From the NCBI GenBank assembly GCA_050251715.1, contig JBFWMG010000006.1, positions 62,001 through 126,000 of the forward strand: a stretch of 64,000 nucleotides of DNA. Reading direction: 5' to 3'. Origin of the DNA: JBFWMG01 sp050251715. Lineage in GTDB: Bacteria; Desulfobacterota; Desulfovibrionia; Desulfovibrionales; Desulfovibrionaceae. Position 1 is the stretch's first letter. Every line of letters begins with the position of its first letter. Made by a program: the position numbers and the translations under genes. Positions 49,624 to 59,176 of this stretch are shown in pieces. The notes beneath the pieces are model-generated. The model saw nothing but the letters and a program-made list of their open reading frames with translations. It ran no database searches and had not been told where the DNA came from.

Positions 49624-51759
49624 ATGTCCCCATTGCTATGGGCCTCCCGGCTTCCTCTCTCCTGGCGATATTGCCTGCTCTTGACTGTGGCTGCGACAGC
49701 GTTGCTGTTTGCCGCGCTTGATCCCCCCTACAGGCATCATCTGCTGGCGGATCAGAAGATGGCCTTCGAACACCAGCTGCGCATCCACACCCGCAGCCTG
49801 ACAAGCTCCATAGACAGCCGCTTCGCCCTGCTCCTGGGACTGGAGGCCTTTGCCCAATCCCACATGGACATCCCGGACCACATGCAGGCCACCTTCCCCG
49901 CCTTTGCCGCCAATCTGGCCCACAACGCCTCGGGCATCATCAATATGTCCATAGCGCCCAAGGGGGTGCAGTGGCTCGTCCATCCCCACAATCCCCGCGT
50001 GGTGGGACACGACCTGGTGCACGACACCCGGCCCATGGTGCGCGACGATGTCGCCCGCACCATCCGCACCGGCCGCGTGGCCTTGAGCGGCCCCTACCCG
50101 TTGCGGCAAGGGGGGGGGCTCGCCCTCATCGCACGCAAGGCGCTGTTCCGCGACGACACATTCTGGGGGCTGGTCACCATGGTGCTCAGCGTACCGCACA
50201 TGATCGAGGCGTCGGAATTGACCGCTGACGACAGCATCGCCTTTGCCCTGTCCAAACCGGGCGCCCCGTCTCCATTCTACACCCATGGCGACTTTCAGGC
50301 GGCCTGGGCCATCACCATCCCCCTCACGCTCGAGGAAGGCACCTGGGAACTGGCGTGCCACCCCACCGCCGGTTGGGAGGGATTGATCCATGACGACCTG
50401 GTGGCCGCACGGATCGCCGCCCTGCTCATCATAGCCCTGGCCGCGTCCCTTGCGGGCATGATTGCCGGCAGGCACCAAGATCTGACCTTTGCCGTGGCGG
50501 CGCGGACCGGTGAACTGACCGCCGCCAACGCCAGGCTGACACAGGAAATCGACACCCGCACACGGGCCGAGGCATCGCTTTCACAAAGCGAGGCGCGCTT
50601 CCGCCAACTCGTCGAAAGCATGACCGAGGTGTTCTGGATGCAGGATGTGGCAACCGGCGCGTTCGTCTACATGAGCCCCGCGTTCGCAACGGTGTGGGGG
50701 ATGCCTGTCCAGGCCGCCTTGGATGACCCGGAGGTCTGGCTCCAGGCCATCCACCCCGACGACCGGGAAGGTATGGTGGCATGCATGGAACACGCCCGCA
50801 CCTCTCCGGACAATGGCAGCCAGGCCATCACGTTCCGCATTGTCCGTCCCGACGGCGAGATGCGGTGGGGCTCGGGCCACTGCGCGCCCGTGCGCATCCC
50901 CGGCCAGCCCATCCAATGCATCACCGGCATCGCCGAGGACATCACCGAACGCCGCAACGCCCAGGAACTGGCCGTGCAATCGGAAAAAATGCTTTCCCTT
51001 GGCCGCCTTGCCGCAGGCATGGCCCACGAGATCAACAATCCCCTGTGCATCATCCTCCAAGGCTTGCAAACACTGGAGCGCCGCGTCTCGCCCGACCTGG
51101 CCACGAACATCGCCCTGGCCAACGAACAGGAAATCGACCTTGAGCAGGTCATGCGCTACCTGCGCGGCAGGGGCATTCCCCCCCTTATCGACAACATCCG
51201 CCAGGCAGGCCTGCGCGCCGCCGACATCATCGCCAACCTGACCAACTATTGCCGCTCGTCGAAAAGCGGCTTCGGCAACGTGGACATCAACGCCCTGGTG
51301 ATCGACGCCCTGCACTATGCGACAGGCGAGCGGAACATCACCAAGGGATCACCGCCCAACGTGCGGGTGACCAAAAACCTTGCCCCGGACCTCTGTCCCG
51401 TACGGTGCGACAAGCACGAAATACACCAGGTTCTCATAACCCTGTGCCTCTACGCGCTGCATGCGCTTGACGGCAATACCAACGATCCGAGGCTCACGGT
51501 CACCTCCCGCCAGGACAACGGCAACGCCGTCCTCTCCATTGCCGACAACGGCCCAGGCCTCGACGAGCAGCTCAAGACCACGGCATTCGAACCGTTCAAC
51601 ACCCTGCCCCGGCACGACGACGGCAAGGGACTCGGCCTGGCCACCGCCTATTTCATCGTCACCTTCCGCCATCAAGGCGTCTTTCAGATCGACTCCGCTC
51701 CCGGCGCGGGCACGACCTTCACCTTCTCCCTGCCCTGCGCGCCGCCGTCCGCCTCTTGA
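49624..51759 (+). CDS. CHASE-PAS histidine kinase
   Basis: 711 residues. A membrane segment at residues 15-33 (YCLLLTVAATALLFAALD) is followed by a periplasmic CHASE domain (about 45-255, with ANLAHNASGIINMSIAPKGV, HPHNPRVVGHDLV and LFRDDTFWGLVTMVLSVP) and a second segment (ARIAALLIIALAASLAGMIA). Then come a coiled coil, a PAS domain (about 320-440) and a kinase core with H-box LAAGMAHEINNPL, N-box region and G-box DGKGLGLATAYFIV. The TATAAT six bases before the ATG suggests a leaderless or very short leader mRNA. Signal unknown. Confidence 0.88.
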   Translation: MSPLLWASRLPLSWRYCLLLTVAATALLFAALDPPYRHHLLADQKMAFEHQLRIHTRSLTSSIDSRFALLLGLEAFAQSHMDIPDHMQATFPAFAANLAHNASGIINMSIAPKGVQWLVHPHNPRVVGHDLVHDTRPMVRDDVARTIRTGRVALSGPYPLRQGGGLALIARKALFRDDTFWGLVTMVLSVPHMIEASELTADDSIAFALSKPGAPSPFYTHGDFQAAWAITIPLTLEEGTWELACHPTAGWEGLIHDDLVAARIAALLIIALAASLAGMIAGRHQDLTFAVAARTGELTAANARLTQEIDTRTRAEASLSQSEARFRQLVESMTEVFWMQDVATGAFVYMSPAFATVWGMPVQAALDDPEVWLQAIHPDDREGMVACMEHARTSPDNGSQAITFRIVRPDGEMRWGSGHCAPVRIPGQPIQCITGIAEDITERRNAQELAVQSEKMLSLGRLAAGMAHEINNPLCIILQGLQTLERRVSPDLATNIALANEQEIDLEQVMRYLRGRGIPPLIDNIRQAGLRAADIIANLTNYCRSSKSGFGNVDINALVIDALHYATGERNITKGSPPNVRVTKNLAPDLCPVRCDKHEIHQVLITLCLYALHALDGNTNDPRLTVTSRQDNGNAVLSIADNGPGLDEQLKTTAFEPFNTLPRHDDGKGLGLATAYFIVTFRHQGVFQIDSAPGAGTTFTFSLPCAPPSAS

Positions 51760-51798
51760 CAGGCCCAGGCCCAGGACGCATCCTGGCGGCCACACACC

Positions 51799-52644
51799 AT
51801 GCCCATACACCCCGCCGCTCCCGACACCATCCGCTTCTGGCGCGACCCGCTCCTGCCGTATCTCGAGGCGCGCTATGCCGCCTATGCGGAGTGCACCCTC
51901 GCCCGGCACGCCCACGACCAGTATTCCGTGGCCTGCGTCATGGCCGGAGAGCGCCACTTCTTCTTCCGCAACGCCCAGCACGCCGTCGGTCCCGGCGACA
52001 TCACCTGCATCGATCCCGGCGAGATACACGCCTGCGCACCCCGGTCCGACTCCGGCCTCACCTATTGCATGTACTACATAGAGGCGGACTGGTTCACCGC
52101 CTTTGCGGCCGAGGTCATCGGACCCGACAGCCACCCTCCGTCCTTCACCCGGAACATCATCACCGCCCCCTCGCTGTTCAAGAACCTCGTGGCCCTCTAT
52201 CCCTTTCTGGAAAAGCCCTCCTCGCGCCTGGAAAAGGAATCCCGCATCCGCACCGCCCTTGCGCCCCTGGTGCGCTCCCACTGCGGCCAGCCCCGCCCGG
52301 CGCGCGCGCCGTCGCCCGCCACGGACCGCATCGAGCGCGTGCGCATCCACCTGCGCGGCAACCTCACGGAAAACGTCTCGCTGGAAACCCTGGCCACCCT
52401 GGCGGGCGTGAGCCCCTACCATCTGTTGCGCACCTTCAAGAAGGCCACGGGCCTTGCGCCGCACGCCTACCAGAACCAGCTGCGCATCACCCACGCCAAG
52501 AGCCTCATCGCCGCCGGCGTGCCGCTTTGCCAGGCGGCGCTGGAGGCCGGTTTTTCCGACCAATGCCATTTCGCCAAGATGTTCAAGCGGCATGTGGGCG
52601 CCACGCCCAGGCAGTACAAGATGGGCGGCGCGCCACGCGGCTAG
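51799..52644 (+). CDS. AraC-family regulator
   Basis: 281 residues. The N-terminal cupin-like ligand domain has RHAHDQYSVACVMAGERHFF and GPGDITCIDPGEIHACAP. The C-terminal double helix-turn-helix is at LETLATLAGVSPYHLLRTFK and PLCQAALEAGFSDQCHFAKM, ending FKRHVGATPRQYKM. It lies in front of an EamA exporter in the same orientation; such AraC-EamA pairs commonly control export of amino acids or related metabolites. The structured gap between them may take part in control. Confidence 0.9.
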   Translation: MPIHPAAPDTIRFWRDPLLPYLEARYAAYAECTLARHAHDQYSVACVMAGERHFFFRNAQHAVGPGDITCIDPGEIHACAPRSDSGLTYCMYYIEADWFTAFAAEVIGPDSHPPSFTRNIITAPSLFKNLVALYPFLEKPSSRLEKESRIRTALAPLVRSHCGQPRPARAPSPATDRIERVRIHLRGNLTENVSLETLATLAGVSPYHLLRTFKKATGLAPHAYQNQLRITHAKSLIAAGVPLCQAALEAGFSDQCHFAKMFKRHVGATPRQYKMGGAPRG

Positions 52645-52919
52645 TGTCGCGTCCTCAAAATGAGTGGATACGAATTTTGAGGATAGTAAATTAAAATATA
52701 TTATTTTTTCCTTGAAGAACAAGGGCATGTTTTTCAAGGGCGCGACACGAGGAAACGGATGCGGAACACCTCGCCCGGCCAGGACGTTTCTCGCGGCGAG
52801 GCCGCTGAGAACCTGGGAAGGCACGGCCCCGGTCCGGCCCCGGCACAGCAATTCCGTACAAGACGCCACCCTCCCGATCTGCGATACCCGCCCCACATCG
52901 GACGAAAAGAGGGGACGGC
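52645..52919 (+). promoter_or_regulatory. Structured leader between araC-type and eamA-type genes
   Basis: An outer stem GTGTCGCGTCC (52644-52654) with GGGCGCGACAC (52738-52748) encloses two inner hairpins: CCTCAAAAT/ATTTTGAGG at 52653-52682 and CCTTGAA/TTCAAGG at 52710-52739. Between them is an AT-only stretch. The next 170 bp up to the eamA start are GC-rich with no gene. The layout resembles a three-way junction and could be a regulatory RNA, a cruciform or a small mobile element. Confidence 0.5.
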
Positions 52920-53825
52920 ATGAACAGGCGGGACGCGGTGTTGACGTATGGAGCCCTGACGGGCGCAGTGGTGTTTTGGGGGTTGTCCTTCGTGGCCACC
53001 AAGATCGCCTTGCGCAGTTTTGACGTGGCGGGATTGCTGGGGGTGCGGTTCACGGCCTCGGGCGTGTTGCTGCTGGGGTGGATGTGGTGGCGCGGCTTTC
53101 CGAAATTCAGCCGGGCGGAGCATGCCAAGCTGTTCGCCCTGGCCGTGTTCCAGCCCGGATTGTACTTCTTCTTCGAAACGATGGGCGTGAGCCACACCAC
53201 GGCGTCCAAGGCGGGCCTGATCGTGGCGGCGGTGCCCATCGCCGTGCTGGCGCTGTCGGCGGCGCTGCGGCTCGAAAAGGCCACGCCCGTGGCGCTGGGC
53301 GGCATCGCCCTGTCCCTGGTGGGCATCTACTTCCTCATCACGGGCGGCGGCGACGCGGCACTGCACGGCGGCTCGTTGCTGGGCGACCTGTTCATGTGCG
53401 GCGCCGTGGCGGCGGCGGCCGTGTACATGGTCATGGTGCGCAGGTTGAGCGCGCGCCATTCCACGGTGGACATCACCTGCATGCAGATGGTGTACGGCGC
53501 GGTGTTTTTCGTGCCGCTGCTGTTCACCAACGGCATGCCCGGCATGGCCTCGTTCAGCATGGAATCGCTGGGGGCGCTGGGCTATCTTGTCGTGTTGTGC
53601 AGCATCGGCGCGTTTCTGTTCTACAACTACGCCCTGGCCAAGGTGCCCGCGTCCCAGGCGTCGCTGGCCATCAACGGCGTGCCGGTGGTTACGGCGCTGG
53701 GCGCGTGGGTGATGCTGGGCGAGACCCTGACCCTGACGCAGGCGGCGGGCGGCGCGCTGGTGCTGTGCGCGGTGTGCATGACCAATATGCTGGCGGGCCG
53801 CGCCCCGGCCACGCAGACGGCCTGA
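52920..53825 (+). CDS. EamA/DMT-family exporter
   Basis: 301 residues with ten predicted membrane segments in two EamA halves (GALTGAVVFWGLSFVATKIA at the start, the first half ending near GIALSLVGIYFLIT; the second from LLGDLFMCGAVAAAAVYMVM to GALVLCAVCMTNML). GAGGGGAC lies ahead of the ATG. It probably exports amino acids or related metabolites in exchange for protons. Cytoplasmic regulator AraC is encoded just upstream. Substrate not identifiable. Confidence 0.9.
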   Translation: MNRRDAVLTYGALTGAVVFWGLSFVATKIALRSFDVAGLLGVRFTASGVLLLGWMWWRGFPKFSRAEHAKLFALAVFQPGLYFFFETMGVSHTTASKAGLIVAAVPIAVLALSAALRLEKATPVALGGIALSLVGIYFLITGGGDAALHGGSLLGDLFMCGAVAAAAVYMVMVRRLSARHSTVDITCMQMVYGAVFFVPLLFTNGMPGMASFSMESLGALGYLVVLCSIGAFLFYNYALAKVPASQASLAINGVPVVTALGAWVMLGETLTLTQAAGGALVLCAVCMTNMLAGRAPATQTA

Positions 53826-53935
53826 CGCGCCCCGGTCCAGGGGACGCCACATGGGAAGGCAACCAAGGGGGGCGGCAAAGGAAAAGCGGTAACCGATGGA
53901 CGGGCGCGGACTGAGGCAGGGAACGGCGGCGCGGA

Positions 53936-56900
53936 TCAGCCCCGGCTGGAACGGCGCCGGGCCTGCTCCATGAAGGCCTCCAGTTGCAGGCGCATGGTGG
54001 GCGACGGCGTGCCGTCAAAGGGAATGCTGATGCAGGGCACGTCCAGGCGCTGCGCCACGGTGCGCATGAGGGAGGTGACCACGGTGCCGGGCATGCAGCC
54101 AAAGGGCATGGCGTTGATGATGCCGCTTGCCCCGCGCCCGGCCATGTCGATGCTCTTGCCCACGCTGAGCACGGCCTCGCCCCGGAAGGAGTGGTGCAGC
54201 CAGGGCGCGGCGTTTTTGAGAATACGGCTGACCGGGGGATCGTGGATGGTCTTCAGGTAGCCGTGGCAGGTTGCCTCCAGGTCGGCGGCAATGGCGTGCT
54301 GCACCCGCGCCTTGAGATGGATGCCGCACATCCGCTTCAGGCTGCGGGCGGCAATGGCGTTCTGCATGGCGCCCCAGTTCACGTAATGGACCCACTCGTC
54401 AATGGGCGCAAGCCACGCCTCGCCGCCCAGGGCTTCGACCTGGCGCACCAGATCCTCGTTGGAAAAGCGGTTGGAGCGCACAAAAATCTCGCCCACGATG
54501 CCGATGAGCGGCTTGGACTCGCCCGTGCGCGGGATGGCCTCAAAATCCCGGCGCACGGCGCGCATGAGCGCCACCAGGGCGGAGCGGTCGCCGTTGGCCG
54601 CCACAAGCGCGCCGCGCACGCGGGCCAGGGCGTCGGCATACAGCGCGTCCGCCGCGCCGGGTTCGCGCTCAAAGGGGCGCGTCTCGTGCAGCAGCTTGGT
54701 GAGCAGGTCGATGGCCACCACGCCCTCCCATGACTTGCGGGCGTAGTCGGTGCCGATGATGCCGAGCTCCGCGTAAAAGGCCACGTCCTGCGAGGGCGAG
54801 AAGATGGGCACGCGGCCCAGGCCCACGCGGTCCATGATGAGGCGTTGCAGCACGTTGTACTGGCCAAAGCGGCACGGCCCCACGCCGGAAAACATGAGGA
54901 AGGCGGCGCGGTCGGGCTCGAAATCCGGGGCGAGCGCCTTTTTCAGCATGTCGCCGGTGGTCACGGCAAAGGGGTAGCACTCCTTGCCAGTGACGTGCTT
55001 GCGGCCCAGGGCGATGGCCTCGGCGTCGGTGGGCGGCAGCACCTCGGCGGCCACGCCGCAGATTTCGAACGCGGCGGCCAGGGCATGGGCGTGGTCGCAC
55101 ATGGACGGGATGTAGACGCGGCGATGGCGCTTTTTGGCGTCCAGGGCGAACGCGACGCGGTGGGTGATGGGCCCGTCGTCGTTGTCGTCGTTGCCCCCCG
55201 CGCCCGGCACGGCTGCGGGACTGGGCGTCGCGACCGTGGGATGAGGCGTCGCGACTGTGGGATGAGGCGTCGCGACCGTGGGATGAGGCGTCGCGACTGT
55301 GGGATGAGGCGTCGCGACCGTGGGATGAGACGTCGCGACTGTGGGATGAGGCGTCGCGACCGTGGGATGAGGCGTTGCGGCCGTGGGATGGGGCGTTGAC
55401 GCCTTGGCGCTGGCCGCGCGCATGGCCAGGCTGTCCAAAAAGGCCTCGCAGCGCGTGATGACGCCCGCGTCCGCACTGTGTTCGTCAATCTCCAGATGCA
55501 GATAGGGTTTGCCCCGCATCTCGCGGGTGACGAACTGGTGGATGAAGGAGTCCGGCCCGCAGGAAAAATTGCCGATGAACAGCGCCTCCAGGTCCGGATT
55601 GCCGCGCACCTGGCGGGCGGCGCGCAGGAGGCGCTGGCCGGAGCGCCAATACATCTCGGGCCACGTGTCCTCCACGTCGCGGCCGGGCGGCAGTCCGGGC
55701 AGGAAATCCATGGGCAGGGCGGTCACGCCCAGGGTGGCCAGTTTTTTGGGAATATCCAGGTTGAGCCCGCTGTCGAACGCGTTATAGGCGCGGCCCATGA
55801 CCACGAGCAACCTTTTGCCCGACGCAGCGGCCAACACCTCGCGGCCCTTGGCCTGGACCACGGCCTCGAACCGGGCCTGGGCGCGGCGCGCCTTGCGCAA
55901 GGCGCGGCCCATCTCGAACCCGCTCAAATTGAAGGCCGCAAAGGCGCGGCGCAGGGTGCGCAGCAGCGCGCCCCGGCTCATGGAGCGGCTCAGGACCGGG
56001 GCAATGATGCGGGTGTCCGGAAACGCGGCCCGTGCCTGGTAGGGGAAGCTCTGCGTGAGCGGACAGGCCTGTCCCGAGGCATAGGGGTCGCCCTTTTCCG
56101 CCATGTCCACGAAACTGGGCACAAAGACCGAGTGCACGTCCTGGCCGGCCAGCCACCGCACATGGCCCAGCGCGGCTTTGACCGGAAAACAGGTGTCGGC
56201 CATGGTGGCCTGCACGCCCTGGTGGATGACCGCCGCATTGGTTGGCGGCGAAAGCACCACCTCGAAGCCGAGGTACCACAACAGCGTGGCGAAATAGGGC
56301 AGGTAGTCGTGGAAAAAAAAGACGCGGGGCAGGCCGATGCGCCCGCGCAGCGCCCGGAACGGGCTGCGCTTGAACGCCGCCGCGCGCTCGTGGTGCGCCT
56401 CCTCCAGCATCTCGCGCCGCCAGGTGAAGAGGTCGAACGCTTCGCCGCCCGCCTGCCTGCGGATGTCGTACTTCTCGCAGCGGCCGCCATAGAAGAGCGT
56501 GGCGTCCTCGCCCTCCATGCTCACCCGGTTGATCTCGCAGCGGTTGTCGCATCCCTTGCACTCGAAGCTGGACAGGCCATAGCCGCGCTCCGCGACCGCG
56601 AATCCCTTGAAGGTGGTGGCGCCGCCCCGCGCGCGCATGTGGTCGCGGGCAATGAGTCCCATGCCAATGGCGCCGGTCACGTCATGGTGCGGGGGCACGG
56701 TGATGCGGCGGCCCAAAAACTTTTCGAACGCGGCCACCACGGCCTTGTTGAACGCCGTGCCGCCCTGGAAAAAGATGTTCCCGCCTATGCGGCGGCCCGC
56801 CACCACGCGGTTGATGTAGTTTTCCACAATGGAATAGGAGAGCCCGGCCAGCAGGTCGTCCTTGCCCGCGCCGCGCCCCAGGCTGTCCATGAGCGAATTT

Positions 56901-58408
56901 TCCATGAACACGGTGCACCGCTCGCCCAACCGGCACGGCGCGGCGGCTGCCAGCGCCCGCGAGGCAAAGACGTCCTTGATGGGCACGCCGAGCTTTTCCG
57001 CCTGCTCCTCCAGAAACGACCCGGTACCCGCCGCGCACGCCTTGTTCATCTCGAAATCCGCAATGACCCCGCCATCCAGGCTGATGAATTTGGAGTCCTG
57101 CCCGCCTATCTCGAAAATGGTGTCCACGCTGGGGTCGATGAACACGGCGGCGGTGGCCTGGGCCGTGATCTCGTTGCGCACCACGTCGGCGCGCACGTAG
57201 TCGGCGATCATGTACCGGCCCGACCCGGTGGTGCCCACGCCCTCGATGGCCACGCGGCCCGCGTAGCGCTGGGCCAGCTCCGCCCCCACCTCGCGCAGGC
57301 CGGTGCGCACCGCCTCGATGGGCTGGCCCGCCGTGCGCAGGTAGCGCTTGGACAGCAGGTTGCCCTCGGCGTCCACCACGGCCAGGTTGGTGGATATGGA
57401 GCCGATGTCGATGCCGAGCCAGGCCGGGATGCGGCCTTCGCCCGCCTGGGGCGCCACGGGTTCGTCCATGACGCCGCGTTCCACGTGGCGTGCGGCGAAA
57501 TCGTCGCCCGGCTGGACCAGGGGGGCGTGGACCGGGGCGTCGAACCCCGTCCGGCCTTGCAGCAGGTCAAGCGCCTCCTGGGCGATCGGCGTGGCCGTGC
57601 CGTCCGCCAGCGCCTTGAGCGCCGCGCCCGCCGCGCACATGACCGTGGGCGGATCGGGGATGACCATCTCGCCGGGCGCAAGGCCCAGCACCTCGGTAAA
57701 GGCGCGCACCATGCCCGCGTTGCACGCCACGCCGCCCAAAAAAGCCACGCGGCCCGGCATGGGGCGGTTGCGGATGATCGCGCCCTTGAAGTTGCGCGCC
57801 ACGGCAAAGCACAATCCCGCCACCACGTCGCACAGGGGCGTGGCGATCTGCTGCAGATGGATCATGTCGGACTTGGCGAACACGCTGCACCGCCCCGCCA
57901 CGCGGGGGGGCCGGGCCGAGGCCAGGGCCGCGGCGGCGAAATCGCCTATGGACAGGCGCAGCCGCTCGGCCTGCTGGTCCAAAAACGAGCCAGTGCCCGC
58001 CGCGCACACGGAATTGAGGGAAAAATCAAGGATGGCCTCGCCGTCGAGCACCAAATATTTGGCATCCTCGCCACCCATCTCGATGACCGACGAAACCTCG
58101 GGGTGCAACCGCCGCATGGCGGCGGCAATGGCCAGCAATTCGTTGACATGGGGCGCGCCCAGCCGCGTGGCCACGGTCTTGCCCCCCGCGCCGGTCACGG
58201 CCAGGGGCACCCCGGGATAGCGGTCCAGGGCATCGGCCAGCAATGCCCGCGCGGTTGCCAGCGGCCGCCCGCCATGGCGCAGGTAGCGGGAAAACGCCAG
58301 TTCGCCCGTCCGGTCAACCACCGCGATCTTGGCGGCAACGGCCCCGACGTCCAGGCCCATGGCCCAGCCGGGAAACGCACCGGAATCCAGCCCACCATTC
58401 GTGTTCAT
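53936..58408 (-). CDS. Giant BadF/HgdB-type 2-hydroxyacyl-CoA dehydratase activator protein
   Basis: 1490 residues from the ATG at 58406-58408 (an in-frame ATG 33 bp upstream is possible). Two BadF-type ASKHA ATPase domains (about 15-280 and 325-590) carry IEMGGEDAKYLVLDGEAILD and IFEIGGQDSKFISLDGGVIA with the cluster-ligand motifs SVCAAGTGSFLDQQA and KACAAGTGSFLEEQA. ECKGCDNRCEIN follows, then a DUF2229/HgdB-like region. A HPTVATP repeat linker lies at residues about 1002-1062, and a second HgdB-like part has VGPCRFGQYNVLQRL. Fusions of this kind occur widely in anaerobes; the substrate is unknown. Confidence 0.9.
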   Translation of the reverse strand: MNTNGGLDSGAFPGWAMGLDVGAVAAKIAVVDRTGELAFSRYLRHGGRPLATARALLADALDRYPGVPLAVTGAGGKTVATRLGAPHVNELLAIAAAMRRLHPEVSSVIEMGGEDAKYLVLDGEAILDFSLNSVCAAGTGSFLDQQAERLRLSIGDFAAAALASARPPRVAGRCSVFAKSDMIHLQQIATPLCDVVAGLCFAVARNFKGAIIRNRPMPGRVAFLGGVACNAGMVRAFTEVLGLAPGEMVIPDPPTVMCAAGAALKALADGTATPIAQEALDLLQGRTGFDAPVHAPLVQPGDDFAARHVERGVMDEPVAPQAGEGRIPAWLGIDIGSISTNLAVVDAEGNLLSKRYLRTAGQPIEAVRTGLREVGAELAQRYAGRVAIEGVGTTGSGRYMIADYVRADVVRNEITAQATAAVFIDPSVDTIFEIGGQDSKFISLDGGVIADFEMNKACAAGTGSFLEEQAEKLGVPIKDVFASRALAAAAPCRLGERCTVFMENSLMDSLGRGAGKDDLLAGLSYSIVENYINRVVAGRRIGGNIFFQGGTAFNKAVVAAFEKFLGRRITVPPHHDVTGAIGMGLIARDHMRARGGATTFKGFAVAERGYGLSSFECKGCDNRCEINRVSMEGEDATLFYGGRCEKYDIRRQAGGEAFDLFTWRREMLEEAHHERAAAFKRSPFRALRGRIGLPRVFFFHDYLPYFATLLWYLGFEVVLSPPTNAAVIHQGVQATMADTCFPVKAALGHVRWLAGQDVHSVFVPSFVDMAEKGDPYASGQACPLTQSFPYQARAAFPDTRIIAPVLSRSMSRGALLRTLRRAFAAFNLSGFEMGRALRKARRAQARFEAVVQAKGREVLAAASGKRLLVVMGRAYNAFDSGLNLDIPKKLATLGVTALPMDFLPGLPPGRDVEDTWPEMYWRSGQRLLRAARQVRGNPDLEALFIGNFSCGPDSFIHQFVTREMRGKPYLHLEIDEHSADAGVITRCEAFLDSLAMRAASAKASTPHPTAATPHPTVATPHPTVATSHPTVATPHPTVATPHPTVATPHPTVATPHPTVATPSPAAVPGAGGNDDNDDGPITHRVAFALDAKKRHRRVYIPSMCDHAHALAAAFEICGVAAEVLPPTDAEAIALGRKHVTGKECYPFAVTTGDMLKKALAPDFEPDRAAFLMFSGVGPCRFGQYNVLQRLIMDRVGLGRVPIFSPSQDVAFYAELGIIGTDYARKSWEGVVAIDLLTKLLHETRPFEREPGAADALYADALARVRGALVAANGDRSALVALMRAVRRDFEAIPRTGESKPLIGIVGEIFVRSNRFSNEDLVRQVEALGGEAWLAPIDEWVHYVNWGAMQNAIAARSLKRMCGIHLKARVQHAIAADLEATCHGYLKTIHDPPVSRILKNAAPWLHHSFRGEAVLSVGKSIDMAGRGASGIINAMPFGCMPGTVVTSLMRTVAQRLDVPCISIPFDGTPSPTMRLQLEAFMEQARRRSSRG
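55223..55403. repeat. Coding minisatellite, 21-bp unit with 42-bp higher order
   Basis: Units of GCGTCGCGACYGTGGGATGA alternate between C and T at one position over seven units, so the true expanded unit is 42 bp; edge units are diverged. It encodes HPTVATP heptads in a linker of the giant activator protein on the minus strand and stays in frame. Confidence 0.92.
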
Positions 58409-58662
58409 ATCACTTTGAAATGAAAAAGATTGGTGAATCATTCGTACCCTGCATCATCGCGATAATATAGCCTTCGATGGCACCCGATGCAACCAGGAAT
58501 GCACATTGGCCGACTCATACACCGATGCCGGAAAGTTGGCGCTCTTTTCCGCCATGCCAACCTATACGTGTTTTATTTCGACTGGATACATGTTTGGCAA
58601 GAGCTTTGCATATCTGGTGGTGTCACCGTGGGCAATTTTGACGCAACCGAGGAGGAACACCC

Positions 58663-59037
58663 ATGCTGTTTCTGATGAATGGCAATAAGAAGAAATCGGC
58701 CGAATCCACCGTGGAAAACTATGCCGAGGTCAAGGAACTTTTTTTGAGCGGCAGATTCCCGGTCACCACAACCGAAAACATTGAAGGCAAGGCCGTGTGC
58801 AAGGTGCTGGGCCTGGTGGCCAGCCGGGGCTACGACTCCGAGGAAGCCTTTTTCGGCATGGCCGCCCGCGCCGTGAACAAGGGCGCGCAGGCCATCATCG
58901 GGTATCAGGAGAACGTGGCCTTCCACCCTGACGGCAGCAAGTTTTTCTCCTGTTACGGCACGGCGGTGCAGTTCGCCAAGCCCATGAACACGGGCGCAAG
59001 CAACGGCGTGACCCGCCGCATGCCGCAACTGGCCTGA
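58663..59037 (+). CDS. YbjQ/UPF0145-like protein
   Basis: 124 residues with GGAGGAAC before the ATG. After a basic N-terminus, FPVTTTENIEGKAVCKVLGL, VASRGYDSEEAFFGMAARAV and NKGAQAIIGYQENVAFH match the YbjQ (putative heavy-metal-binding) fold. It is soluble, probably forming pentamers as relatives do. Biochemical role not firmly known. A terminator-like hairpin follows at 59070. Confidence 0.75.
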   Translation: MLFLMNGNKKKSAESTVENYAEVKELFLSGRFPVTTTENIEGKAVCKVLGLVASRGYDSEEAFFGMAARAVNKGAQAIIGYQENVAFHPDGSKFFSCYGTAVQFAKPMNTGASNGVTRRMPQLA

Positions 59038-59069
59038 TTTTCCTTATCGGCAAAGGCGCATTCATGGTA

Positions 59070-59104
59070 CCGGGGAGGCCATAGGGGTCTCCCCGGCCCC
59101 CTTT
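59070..59104 (+). terminator. Terminator after YbjQ-like gene
   Basis: CCGGGGAG at 59070-59077 pairs with CTCCCCGG at 59089-59096, followed by CCCCC and TTTT. Confidence 0.7.
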
Positions 59105-59176
59105 TCGCCGTCCTTGGCCCGATAACCGTCCTTGCGCCATTGCCTTTGGCGCGCTTTTCCCCTAGAGCATTCGCCC

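Noticed and set aside
55223..55403. Regular repeats that could be taken for a CRISPR array
   Set aside because: Units are contiguous 21-mers with no spacers and encode heptads in frame within a long gene.
55478..58423. A 981-codon plus-strand frame opposite the giant activator gene
   Set aside because: Antisense shadow; the minus strand has two BadF motif sets in one intact frame.
58487..58688. Short plus-strand frames before the YbjQ-like gene
   Set aside because: They overlap the real start and its strong Shine-Dalgarno and have no coding features of their own.
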